A stretch of 64,000 nucleotides of DNA from Gammaproteobacteria bacterium (GTDB lineage: Bacteria; Pseudomonadota; Gammaproteobacteria; SZUA-140). The DNA lies in assembly GCA_016716465.1 (NCBI GenBank), contig JADJWH010000001.1, forward strand, positions 1,178,001 through 1,242,000. Reading direction: 5' to 3'. Positions within the stretch are counted from its first letter, which is position 1. Every line of letters begins with the position of its first letter. The notes beneath the pieces are model-generated. The model was not told the DNA's origin. It did not search any database and was given only the letters and a program-made list of their open reading frames with translations. Positions 1 through 7,835 of this stretch are shown here, in pieces. A program made the translations under genes and the position numbers.

Positions 1-334
1 GAGCGGCGCGGTCGGAAACCGAGTTGGTCGAGTTGGCCGACTGAATCGCCAGTTCGCGGATACGCTGCAGAGAGTTGCCCGCTTCACCGAGGGCGCCTTC
101 AGCCGTCTGCGCGAGCGAGATACCGTCATTCGCGTTGCGGATCGCCTGGTTCAGACCGCGGATCTGCGTCGTAAACCGTTCCGAGATCGCGAGGCCTGCG
201 GCGTCGTCCTTGGCGCTGTTGATGCGCAGACCGGAAGACAGACGTTGCAGCGAGGTAGCCAACTCGCCCTGGGTCTTGTTCAGGTTGCGCTGTGCGTTGA
301 GTGAAGCAACGTTGGTATTAATAATTTGCGGCAT
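1..334 (-). CDS. fliC: Flagellin, N-terminal part (cut by window start)
   Basis: This encodes the first ~111 residues of the flagellar filament subunit. The product starts MPQIINTNVASLNAQRN and continues through LATSLQRLSSGLRI, the conserved D0/D1 coiled-coil signature of bacterial flagellins that mediates filament packing and FliS/FliW recognition. The ATG at 332-334 follows an AGGAG ribosome-binding site (343-347 on the minus strand). The gene runs off the left edge, so the variable D2/D3 region and C-terminal helix are not visible. The upstream sigma-28 site and the adjacent glycosyltransferase gene support a filament gene expressed late and probably glycosylated. Confidence 0.95.
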   Translation of the reverse strand, partial: MPQIINTNVASLNAQRNLNKTQGELATSLQRLSSGLRINSAKDDAAGLAISERFTTQIRGLNQAIRNANDGISLAQTAEGALGEAGNSLQRIRELAIQSANSTNSVSDRAA

Positions 335-737
335 TTTCTTTTCTCCTAGATTCCTGGCAGACCCATGCTACCCGGAAGATGTTGTCTACAGCGGATATAC
401 TCCCCATGCGATTGGCAGTATTTACCGCTCCCGACGATGCTATCGGCGCTGCCGAATCTTTCTTTAAGAAACCGAACCCAGGCCACACTGGCGCAGTGAA
501 AAATCGTGACCCAGGCCCGGGCAATTGAAATTTTTATTTGGAAACAATTAGATAAAAACAGGTGATGACGGGGCCAGGAAGATGAAACCGAAACGGGAGA
601 GATCGGGAAGCGATACCGATGGCAAGCAATGCCCTTTCCGGGCGGCCTCTCCCGCCGTCAGACGACACGCCCCTCGCTCGGATCGGGGAGCAGCTCTATT
701 AATAGGAGCAAGAAGCAGTGTTACGGGGGCGCAAGGC
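335..737. other. Intergenic region between flagellin and the TPR/OGT gene
   Basis: These 403 bases hold the flagellin ribosome-binding site and sigma-28 promoter (440-466) and the 3' flank of the large TPR/OGT gene. A short near-palindrome centred on CTATTAATAG occurs near 693-708. I see no convincing U-tract terminator and no supportable small gene; the ORFs here lack a ribosome-binding site and any family resemblance. Confidence 0.6.
440..466 (-). promoter_or_regulatory. Sigma-28 (FliA) promoter of the flagellin gene
   Basis: On the minus strand the sequence reads TAAAGAAA, 11 bases, then GCCGATAG. The Gammaproteobacterial FliA consensus is TAAAGTTT-N11-GCCGATAA, so both the spacing and the -10 element match almost fully. 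It lies about 105 bases upstream of the flagellin ATG. Late-class transcription also fits the presence of flgM (anti-sigma-28) in the same window. Confidence 0.85.
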
Positions 738-3700
738 TCATTGCGGGTGACGGTAGCCCAGCAGATCCAGCGCAGCCTGGTAGTCCGCATTGCCCGCGAA
801 GCGCGCGAGTTCGGCGTCTTCCAGCCGGCGCCGTGATATGGGCCGGATCTCCCGCCTGTCGGATGCCGCCCCGGTGTCGCCGGTGATCTTGTCGTAATCG
901 GGCCAGGCCTGAACGAAGCGGCCGTCATACGGCAGCTCGAGCAAATCAGACAATTGCTCAATTACGGCCTCGGGGCTGGCGACAAAGTCCTCGTAGCGCA
1001 CAAAGCCGATCGTCACGCACTGTTCCGCATAGCGCAGATAACCGCGCAGGAAGTCCTGCAGCGTCAGCTTGCCGCGCACCAGCGACAGGCGCGAGAGACT
1101 GAGCCATTGATCGATCGGATGGCGCGTCAGCGCGGCACGCCGGAGCCGGAACAGCCCGCTGAATCCGAGCACGTTCGCGGTGGTGAATTCGTACGTGGGT
1201 TCGGGCAGGAAGGGCACGGCATGAAAATCGAGATGCGCCCAGTCGCGCACGACCAGATGCCGGCCGAGCTCATGACAGCGCTGCTCGATCAGATCGACCT
1301 CACGGACGAAGTTCATCCTGCCGCCCCGTTGCATCTCGCGCAGCTGTTCCGGGTCGAACAAATGAAACCACTCCTGTGCCTGCGTCATGGGGTGGAACCG
1401 CGCACTGCCCTTGGGATGAATCTCGCTCAGCAGGATGACGTCCTGCATGCAACCCAGGCAGCGCGCCATCAAGGTGCCGCCGGAACGGGCGAGATTGTGC
1501 AGGACGCGAACCGGCCGCTGATCCGGCGCGCGTTCCCGCGCCGGCGCCTCGATAATCACGACTTCTTGATGAGTTCCCGCGCGAGCGCGCAGCGCAGCCC
1601 GCCGGCCGCTGACATAGTCATTGCGGAACCCGAGCCCTTCGATCAGTTCGAGCACCTCCGGTGCATCACCGTCTTCGTATTCCGCGCGACCGGCAAGCAG
1701 GCGGTCGTGCATTTCCAGCAACCCCGCCAGCACCCAGCGCCCGGGGTCACCGGCAGGATCGATGCGTTCGTAGCCGGCGAGCGCGGGCAGAAACGGCTCC
1801 GACAGATCCAGGGTATCTCCGGCCATCACACGCTCGATCAACCCCTGCAATACGGGCAAGGCCGCCTCGGTTTCACCGAGTTCGAACGCGATGCGCAGAA
1901 AGGTCTGGCCGGCACAGATCCGGGGCCGCGCGCCCAGTCCCGAACTCATCAGGCTGTACGCCTGATTCAGCTTCATGCGCCGGCCGGCGATATCGTCCTC
2001 CTGCGCCTCGACGTAGAGATCCATCGCCTGCTGATGGCACAACCAGGGCCCGGTATCCGCCTGCGCCTCCATATACCCCAGCCATGACGGCAGCAAGCCC
2101 TGGATGTACGGCTTGTCGTGCACGAAATCGACCCAGATCCCCGCCCGGGCGGGCGCTATTTCCCGTGGCAGCCCCCCGGTTTTTTCGTTCCACAGGGTGC
2201 GATAGAGTTCCTCGAGCTGGCGCGTGAATCGTTCCGGGTCGCACAGGATCGAGCCCCGCACTGCCCCGGGATCCGCGCCCGCAGGGCCGACAAGGCCGCC
2301 GAATCCCGCGCCAGCCCCACCGCGATCTCCGCGTACTCCGCCTCCGTCCACGCAATCGTCTCCTCCACCCCGATGTTCTTCAGGATCGAGCAGCTCACCC
2401 GCTGCGCGTGCACCTTCCCCGTCAGCGTCACCACCGGCACCCCCCATCCACAGCGCCTCGCAGGTCGTCGTCGTCCCGTTATAGGGGAAGGTATCCAGGG
2501 CAATGTCCACCTCGTTATAACAGTCCAGGTGCGAATCCCGCGTCGCCGTGAAGCCCCGCAGTTCCACCCGCTCGCGCCCGATCCCTTCCGCCGCGAAGGC
2601 CTCGTACAGGTTCTCCTGCACGCAGGACTCCCCCGCCAGGCTCGCCTTGATCAGCAGCCGCGACCCCGGCACCCGCTGCAGGATCCCGCTCCACAGCCGC
2701 ACCGCCTCCGGCGTCAGCTTGCGCGTGTGGTTGAACGAACCGAAGGTCACATGACCCCGGCTCACCGCCGGCGGTGCCGCCGGCCGCGGGCGCTCCGCGA
2801 ACGACCCGAAGCACAGGAAACTCTCCGGCAGCGCTTTCAGCCGCTCCGTGTATTGTGTGCCCCCCTCCGCCTCCGCGTACCGGTCCGTGATCCGGTAGTC
2901 CGTCTCCGTCAGACCCGTCGTGTTCGGATAGCCCAGATACGTCACCTGCACCGGCGCCGGTCGGTGCCGTAATACCGGCATGCCGGTTTCGGCGGTATGG
3001 CCGGCCAGGTCGACCAGGATATGAATGCCGTCTTCGTGGATGCGGCGCGCGATCGCCTCGTCGGTCAGGGCGCTCACATCGACGAAGTGCTGCGCCCGCT
3101 CCGCGATGGCCCGCGACTGCTCATCCAGCGTCGCCGACTTGGCATAGCAGAAGACCTCCACCCGCTCCGGGTCATGCGCGGCGATGACGGGGCCGATGAA
3201 CAGTGACACCGCATGGGAACGGAAATCCGGCGACAGATAGCCGACGCGCAGCCGCCGGTCGTCGCGCAAAGCCGCCGGGTACCCGGTATAGGCCTGAATC
3301 TGTTGATGCGGGTCTCCACCCCAACGGCGATGCAGCTCGAACAGCTGCCGCGGGTCGATGTCGGACCGGGTGTTCAGATCGAGCAATACGCTGCTCAGAT
3401 AGGCCTTGCGGGTCGTAGCGGCCACAGCGAGCGCCAGCACGTCTGTCTGTACGCGCCGGATTGTCTGCCAGGCGCAGCTCTCGTAGAAGACCGTCGCCAC
3501 CGGCAACAGGGCGTCGACCGGAGTTCCCATCCGCCCCACGAACTCATGGGCCAGACGAAAGGCCTCTTCATAGTTCCCGATTTTCTTCAGCACGCTGATC
3601 AGGGCCGCGCAGGGCTCCGCATGATACTCGATCTCCAGCGCGCGCCGGTGACTGCGCGCCGCCGCCTCGTAATCGCCCTGCGCCGAATGGACGCTGCCCA

Positions 3701-6140
3701 GGTTGAAATGCGCGACCCAGTAGTCGGGACGAACGGCGATCGAGTCCTCCAGCAGGCGCCGTGCCTCGTCATGACGGCGCCGGGTGTGATAGAGCCTGCC
3801 GAGATTGTTGAGCGCGACGTGATGGCGCGGTGCCATGGCCAGCAGCGCGAGATACTGCGCTTCGGCCTCGGCCGGCTGCCCGTGCTCGCTGTACGCTACG
3901 CCCAGATTCAGACGGGCGTCGAGGAAGTCCGGCGCCCGCGCGACGACCGAGTCCAGCGCCGAGATCGCCGCCTCGTGTTCGCCGAGTTCGTGGCAGGCCG
4001 TGCCGGAGATGAACAGGGCATTGACATCGTCCGGCCGGGAGGACAGCACACGCTCCGCCAGCGCGCGCGCCTCGGCGGGATGCCCTTCGATCAGGAGCCT
4101 GCGGGCCTGCGCGAGCGCCCCATCATCCCGTCGCCCGTCGACAGGCACGGGACCGGCGGGTTCCTCGCTGCTTCCCGTCACTGCTCCCCCGGTTTTTTCG
4201 TTCCACAGGGTGCGATAGAGTTCTTCGAGCTGGCGCGTGAATCGTTCCGGGTCGCACAGGATTGAGCCCCGCACCGCCCCCGGGATCCGCGCCCGCAGGG
4301 CCGACAAGGCCGCCGAATCCCGCGCCAGCCCCACCGCGATCTCCGCATACTCCGCCTCCGTCCACGCAATCGTCTCCTCCACCCCGATGTTCTTCAGGAT
4401 CGAGTAGCTCACCCGCTGCGCGTGCACCTTCCCCGTCAGCGTCACCACCGGCACCCCCATCCACAGCGCCTCGCAGGTCGTCGTCGTCCCGTTATAGGGG
4501 AAAGTATCCAGCGCGATGTCCACCTCGTTGTAACAGTCCAGGTGCGAGTCCCGCGTCGCCGTGAATCCACGCAGTTCCACCCGCTCCCGCCCGATCCCTT
4601 CTGCCGCGAAGGCCTCGTACAGGTTCTCCTGCACGCAGGACTCCCCCGCCAGGCTCGCCTTGATCAGCAGCCGCGAGCCCGGCACCCGCTGCAGGATCCC
4701 GCTCCACAGCCGCACCGCTTCCGGCGTCAGCTTGCGCGTGTGGTTGAACGAACCGAAGGTCACATGACCCCTGCTCACCGCCGGCGGTACCGCCGGCCGC
4801 GGACGCTCCGCGAACGACCCGAAGCACAGGAAGCTCTCCGGCAGCGCCTTCAGCCGCTCCGTGTATTGTGTGCCCCCCTCCGCCTCCGCGTACCGGTCCG
4901 TGATCCGGTAGTCCGTCTCCGTCAGACCCGTCGTGTTCGGATAGCCCAGATACGTCACCTGCACCGGCGCCGGTCGGTGCCGTAATACCGCGACGCGGGT
5001 GTTGAGCGTGTGTCCGCCCAGGTCCACCAGCAGGTGGACGCCATCCGCGCGTATCCGCTGTGCCAGCGCCGCATCGTCCAGTCCGGAGACATCGCTGAAG
5101 GCGTCGACCCGGCGCGCCATCTCGCGCGTCAGATCGTCCTTCTGGCCGGAGGTCGCGTAGCACAGGATCTCGAAACGGTCGCGGTCGTGGGCCGCGAGCA
5201 CATGACGCATGAACAGGCCGACTGAGTGGCCGCTGAAATCACCTGACAGATAGGCGACACGCAACCGGCCTGCGCAGACGGCATCCATGACGGGCGCGGC
5301 GGCAACCGGCTCCGTGGCGTCGCTGCGGCGCGCCCAGTTGCGGTGGATCTCCAGTTGCACGGCGGGCTCGATGCCGGGCCAGGCGTTGATGGGGAGCAGG
5401 AGATCCTGCAACACCCCCGGCTTGCTGTCATTCGAGCACGCGTAATCGAGCATGCGATCGCGAATGCGCTCGACCAGCGGCCAGGCGCACAGATTCACGG
5501 CGCTCGGAAAGATGCAGGCGAGGAGTTCGGGGGCGTCGAAACACGCCGCCGCTTCCTGCATGAAGACGTGGGTCCGGCCGGCGTCGTGGCGTTTGAGCAG
5601 ATGCAGCAGATTGATACAGGCATCGGGCGATGGCTGCAGCGCGAGCGCCCGGCGGTAGGCCGCCTCGGCCTCGTCGATTTTCCCAAGCTTGCCGGAGACG
5701 AACCCCAGATTATTGTGGGCGGGATGATAGTCGGGCCGGCAGGCGATGGCGCGCAGATAGGCCTCGCGCGCCTCGGCATAGCGCCCCAGAGTGCGGTTCG
5801 CATTGCCGAGGTTGTACCAGGCGATGAAGTGATCGGGCCGCTGCGCGAGCGCCCGGCGCAGATGTCCGATCGCCTCTTCCGCCTGACCCGCGTCGCTGAG
5901 CGCGACGCCGAGATTGACGCGCGCATTGACATCGGCGGGCGATTTCTCGACCACTTTCCTGAACAGTCCGGCCGCCCCGGCGAAGTCCCCTTTCCTGTAC
6001 TGGATGCAGCCCTCGAGAAATTGCAGCTCCGCGTTGCCGCGCGCCCGTCCGCGTAACCGCCCCGTGATCTCCTCCGCGGCCTGGATCTCGCCGCGTTCGA
6101 CATATCGTCTCGCCTGTTCGATGGATTGTGCCAAGCCCAC
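738..6140 (-). CDS. TPR-OGT-TPR-OGT-sulfotransferase megaprotein (predicted flagellin-modifying enzyme)
   Basis: This is an 1800-residue multidomain protein with a GTG start after a GGGGTGA ribosome-binding site. TPR repeats (~1-190) precede a SPINDLY/OGT-like catalytic region (~290-650). It has YLSGDFSGHS, whose His corresponds to the catalytic-base His of human OGT, and a KLTPEAVRLW segment. A second TPR block (~675-880) and a second OGT region (~965-1330) follow. Residues ~1330-1540 are unassigned. The tail (~1544-1800) resembles sulfotransferases: LARSGGT as a PAPS 5'-phosphate loop and RHPIDQWLS as a 3'-phosphate motif. The second OGT C-lobe (~1232-1290) is read out of frame because of paired +1/-1 C-tract changes and may be inactive. 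Its position next to flagellin suggests O-glycosylation, possibly with sulfation; the substrate is inferred. Confidence 0.85.
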   Translation of the reverse strand: MGLAQSIEQARRYVERGEIQAAEEITGRLRGRARGNAELQFLEGCIQYRKGDFAGAAGLFRKVVEKSPADVNARVNLGVALSDAGQAEEAIGHLRRALAQRPDHFIAWYNLGNANRTLGRYAEAREAYLRAIACRPDYHPAHNNLGFVSGKLGKIDEAEAAYRRALALQPSPDACINLLHLLKRHDAGRTHVFMQEAAACFDAPELLACIFPSAVNLCAWPLVERIRDRMLDYACSNDSKPGVLQDLLLPINAWPGIEPAVQLEIHRNWARRSDATEPVAAAPVMDAVCAGRLRVAYLSGDFSGHSVGLFMRHVLAAHDRDRFEILCYATSGQKDDLTREMARRVDAFSDVSGLDDAALAQRIRADGVHLLVDLGGHTLNTRVAVLRHRPAPVQVTYLGYPNTTGLTETDYRITDRYAEAEGGTQYTERLKALPESFLCFGSFAERPRPAVPPAVSRGHVTFGSFNHTRKLTPEAVRLWSGILQRVPGSRLLIKASLAGESCVQENLYEAFAAEGIGRERVELRGFTATRDSHLDCYNEVDIALDTFPYNGTTTTCEALWMGVPVVTLTGKVHAQRVSYSILKNIGVEETIAWTEAEYAEIAVGLARDSAALSALRARIPGAVRGSILCDPERFTRQLEELYRTLWNEKTGGAVTGSSEEPAGPVPVDGRRDDGALAQARRLLIEGHPAEARALAERVLSSRPDDVNALFISGTACHELGEHEAAISALDSVVARAPDFLDARLNLGVAYSEHGQPAEAEAQYLALLAMAPRHHVALNNLGRLYHTRRRHDEARRLLEDSIAVRPDYWVAHFNLGSVHSAQGDYEAAARSHRRALEIEYHAEPCAALISVLKKIGNYEEAFRLAHEFVGRMGTPVDALLPVATVFYESCAWQTIRRVQTDVLALAVAATTRKAYLSSVLLDLNTRSDIDPRQLFELHRRWGGDPHQQIQAYTGYPAALRDDRRLRVGYLSPDFRSHAVSLFIGPVIAAHDPERVEVFCYAKSATLDEQSRAIAERAQHFVDVSALTDEAIARRIHEDGIHILVDLAGHTAETGMPVLRHRPAPVQVTYLGYPNTTGLTETDYRITDRYAEAEGGTQYTERLKALPESFLCFGSFAERPRPAAPPAVSRGHVTFGSFNHTRKLTPEAVRLWSGILQRVPGSRLLIKASLAGESCVQENLYEAFAAEGIGRERVELRGFTATRDSHLDCYNEVDIALDTFPYNGTTTTCEALWMGGAGGDADGEGARAAGELLDPEEHRGGGDDCVDGGGVRGDRGGAGAGFGGLVGPAGADPGAVRGSILCDPERFTRQLEELYRTLWNEKTGGLPREIAPARAGIWVDFVHDKPYIQGLLPSWLGYMEAQADTGPWLCHQQAMDLYVEAQEDDIAGRRMKLNQAYSLMSSGLGARPRICAGQTFLRIAFELGETEAALPVLQGLIERVMAGDTLDLSEPFLPALAGYERIDPAGDPGRWVLAGLLEMHDRLLAGRAEYEDGDAPEVLELIEGLGFRNDYVSGRRAALRARAGTHQEVVIIEAPARERAPDQRPVRVLHNLARSGGTLMARCLGCMQDVILLSEIHPKGSARFHPMTQAQEWFHLFDPEQLREMQRGGRMNFVREVDLIEQRCHELGRHLVVRDWAHLDFHAVPFLPEPTYEFTTANVLGFSGLFRLRRAALTRHPIDQWLSLSRLSLVRGKLTLQDFLRGYLRYAEQCVTIGFVRYEDFVASPEAVIEQLSDLLELPYDGRFVQAWPDYDKITGDTGAASDRREIRPISRRRLEDAELARFAGNADYQAALDLLGYRHPQ
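2173..2978. repeat. 805-bp intragenic direct repeat, copy 2 (frameshifted)
   Basis: This copy encodes the C-lobe of the second OGT module. By eye it differs from copy 1 at 21 substitutions plus two single-base length changes. One is an extra C in a C6 tract near 2443-2448 (copy 1 has C5). The other is a missing C near 2274-2277 (C4, against C5 in copy 1). The two cancel, so about 58 codons between them are read in another frame. Confidence 0.9.
4185..4990. repeat. 805-bp intragenic direct repeat, copy 1 (intact)
   Basis: This copy encodes the intact C-lobe of the first OGT module and lies exactly 2012 bases from copy 2. Similarity stops abruptly at both edges, while the flanking TPR and N-lobe sequences of the two modules are clearly diverged. 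That pattern suggests recent gene conversion or local duplication rather than conservation of whole modules. Confidence 0.9.
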
Positions 6141-6267
6141 GGTGTCACCCCATTTCTCGTCGCCGCCGGTTCATCCGGTCAAAAGATGCAATAGACGAGC
6201 CAACGCATGCGCGGGGGAAGACTGCCCCTTGCCGGCGAGTGGCTCGCGCGGGGGCGGGAATGCGGTA

Positions 6268-7833
6268 TCAGAGATAATTGAAGAGCGACAGGCCCTGGAC
6301 CTGGATGAATACCTTTTGCGCCGCCTGCAGACCGACCGTCTGCTGGGTCAGCTGGGTGATCGCGCTCGTGTAATCCAGATCCTCGATACTGGAGCGGGCG
6401 GCCTCGATCTGCAGCGAAGACGCCTCGTTCATGTTCTCCTGGGTATCGATGCGGTTGAGGCGGGCGCCGACCTGTGCGCGGACGGAGCGGATATTCTCCA
6501 TGCCCTGGTCGATATCCGACAGGAACTGGCTGACGGAGTTTCCGAGTACTCCACTGGCGTTCACCCCGGAAATATCGCCTTCGAGCATACTGGCCAGATC
6601 GTCGATCGCGGAGAACAGGTCCTGATGCCCGCTGGGCGACACCGTGAATACGTCCCCGGTCCGGGGCGTCCCCGACAGCGAGGTCTGGATGCCGTTGAAG
6701 GCGATGACCTGTACGCCGCTGGAATAGGCTCCGCTGGCCTCCAGGTTGCCGCGGCTGTCCTCGACGATGAAATAGTTTGCCGCCGCCGGATCGAAACTCA
6801 GCTCGGCGCTCGTGGCAGTGGCGCCGGTCAGTACCGACCCGAAGTATCCGGTGACCGCATCGGCATCGCCGTCGCTGGCCCCGCTCATCGACTCGGTGAC
6901 CACGATGGGGGTGTCGGACGGCGCGGTGCTGACCAGGTAGAGCGTTCCGTCGGCGACCACCGCGCGGGCGCCGCTGGCAGCGCTGTCGTCATTGATCTGT
7001 TGCGCCAATTCGTCGAGCGTGGCCGCGGGAGTCCCGCCCTCGGAGACCGAATACACGTCGACGCCGTTGATATTCAGGGTGTAGGTCAGTGCGTCGTTCG
7101 TGCCGACGGTGTCGGTGAACGACAGTGTCCCCGTCGCCGTGGTGGCATGCGGGAAGGAGATGGTATAGACGTCGCCGTCATAGGCCGATGGATCGGTCAC
7201 GCTGCCCGAAGCGATCACGCCGTCGCCCCGGTTGGCGAGATCGCTGCCGGTGCTGAACGTGCCGTTGCCGGTCCGTATCCGCATGAATACATCATCGCCC
7301 GAATCCCCGGTCGCGACCTGCTGGGTCGAGCCGATCTGGAGAAAGCGCTGCCCGCTGTCACCGCTGTAGAGATAATTTCCGCCGGCATTGCGGGAAAACG
7401 GCAGGACGCGGCCCTGGTATCCGGCGAAGATGTATTCGCCGTTCGCGTCCGTGGCATTGGCCACGGTCATGATCTCGTCGAGATTCTGCCGTACCTCGAC
7501 CGCGATGTAGCGGCGGTCCTCCGCCGACAGGGCGGAGTTGTTGGATTGCAGTGCGAGCTCGCGGATGCGATCGAGAATATTGCCGACCGAACCCAGCGCG
7601 GATTCCTCCCGCTGCAGACGCTGGCGCGCGCTGGTGATGTTTTCCTGGTACTGCGCGACGGTATCCAGCGTCTGGCGATAGCCGATCAGCGCCGAGGCTC
7701 CGGTGGGGTCGTCGGAGGGGTGCAATATCCGCTTGCCCGTCGACAACTGTTCCTGCGTGCGCGCCACCTTGGTCTGCTGATCGAGGATCGAGTTCATCGC
7801 GATCAGATTGATCTGATTGGTCGAGACGCGCAT
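6268..7833 (-). CDS. flgL: Flagellar hook-filament junction protein FlgL (HAP3)
   Basis: FlgL joins the hook to the filament beneath FlgK. The 521-residue product has the flagellin-like N-terminus (MRVSTNQI, then LSTGKRILHPSDDP) and the C-terminal helix ending LSLFNYL. It is considerably longer than the roughly 300-residue enteric protein because of an insert at ~200-395. That insert shares motifs with one in the upstream FlgK (see findings). It is the last recognisable gene of the flgB-L operon, starting 2 bases after the flgK stop. Confidence 0.95.
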   Translation of the reverse strand: MRVSTNQINLIAMNSILDQQTKVARTQEQLSTGKRILHPSDDPTGASALIGYRQTLDTVAQYQENITSARQRLQREESALGSVGNILDRIRELALQSNNSALSAEDRRYIAVEVRQNLDEIMTVANATDANGEYIFAGYQGRVLPFSRNAGGNYLYSGDSGQRFLQIGSTQQVATGDSGDDVFMRIRTGNGTFSTGSDLANRGDGVIASGSVTDPSAYDGDVYTISFPHATTATGTLSFTDTVGTNDALTYTLNINGVDVYSVSEGGTPAATLDELAQQINDDSAASGARAVVADGTLYLVSTAPSDTPIVVTESMSGASDGDADAVTGYFGSVLTGATATSAELSFDPAAANYFIVEDSRGNLEASGAYSSGVQVIAFNGIQTSLSGTPRTGDVFTVSPSGHQDLFSAIDDLASMLEGDISGVNASGVLGNSVSQFLSDIDQGMENIRSVRAQVGARLNRIDTQENMNEASSLQIEAARSSIEDLDYTSAITQLTQQTVGLQAAQKVFIQVQGLSLFNYL

Positions 7834-7835
7834 CG

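Noticed and set aside
690..712. CTATTAATAG near-palindrome as a terminator for the TPR/OGT gene
   Set aside because: The stem is short and AT-rich with no T-run on the minus strand; read-through from this gene into flagellin cannot be excluded.
954..2087. 377-residue plus-strand frame within the TPR/OGT gene
   Set aside because: It is a shadow of the sulfotransferase-like region; no ribosome-binding site or homology is visible.
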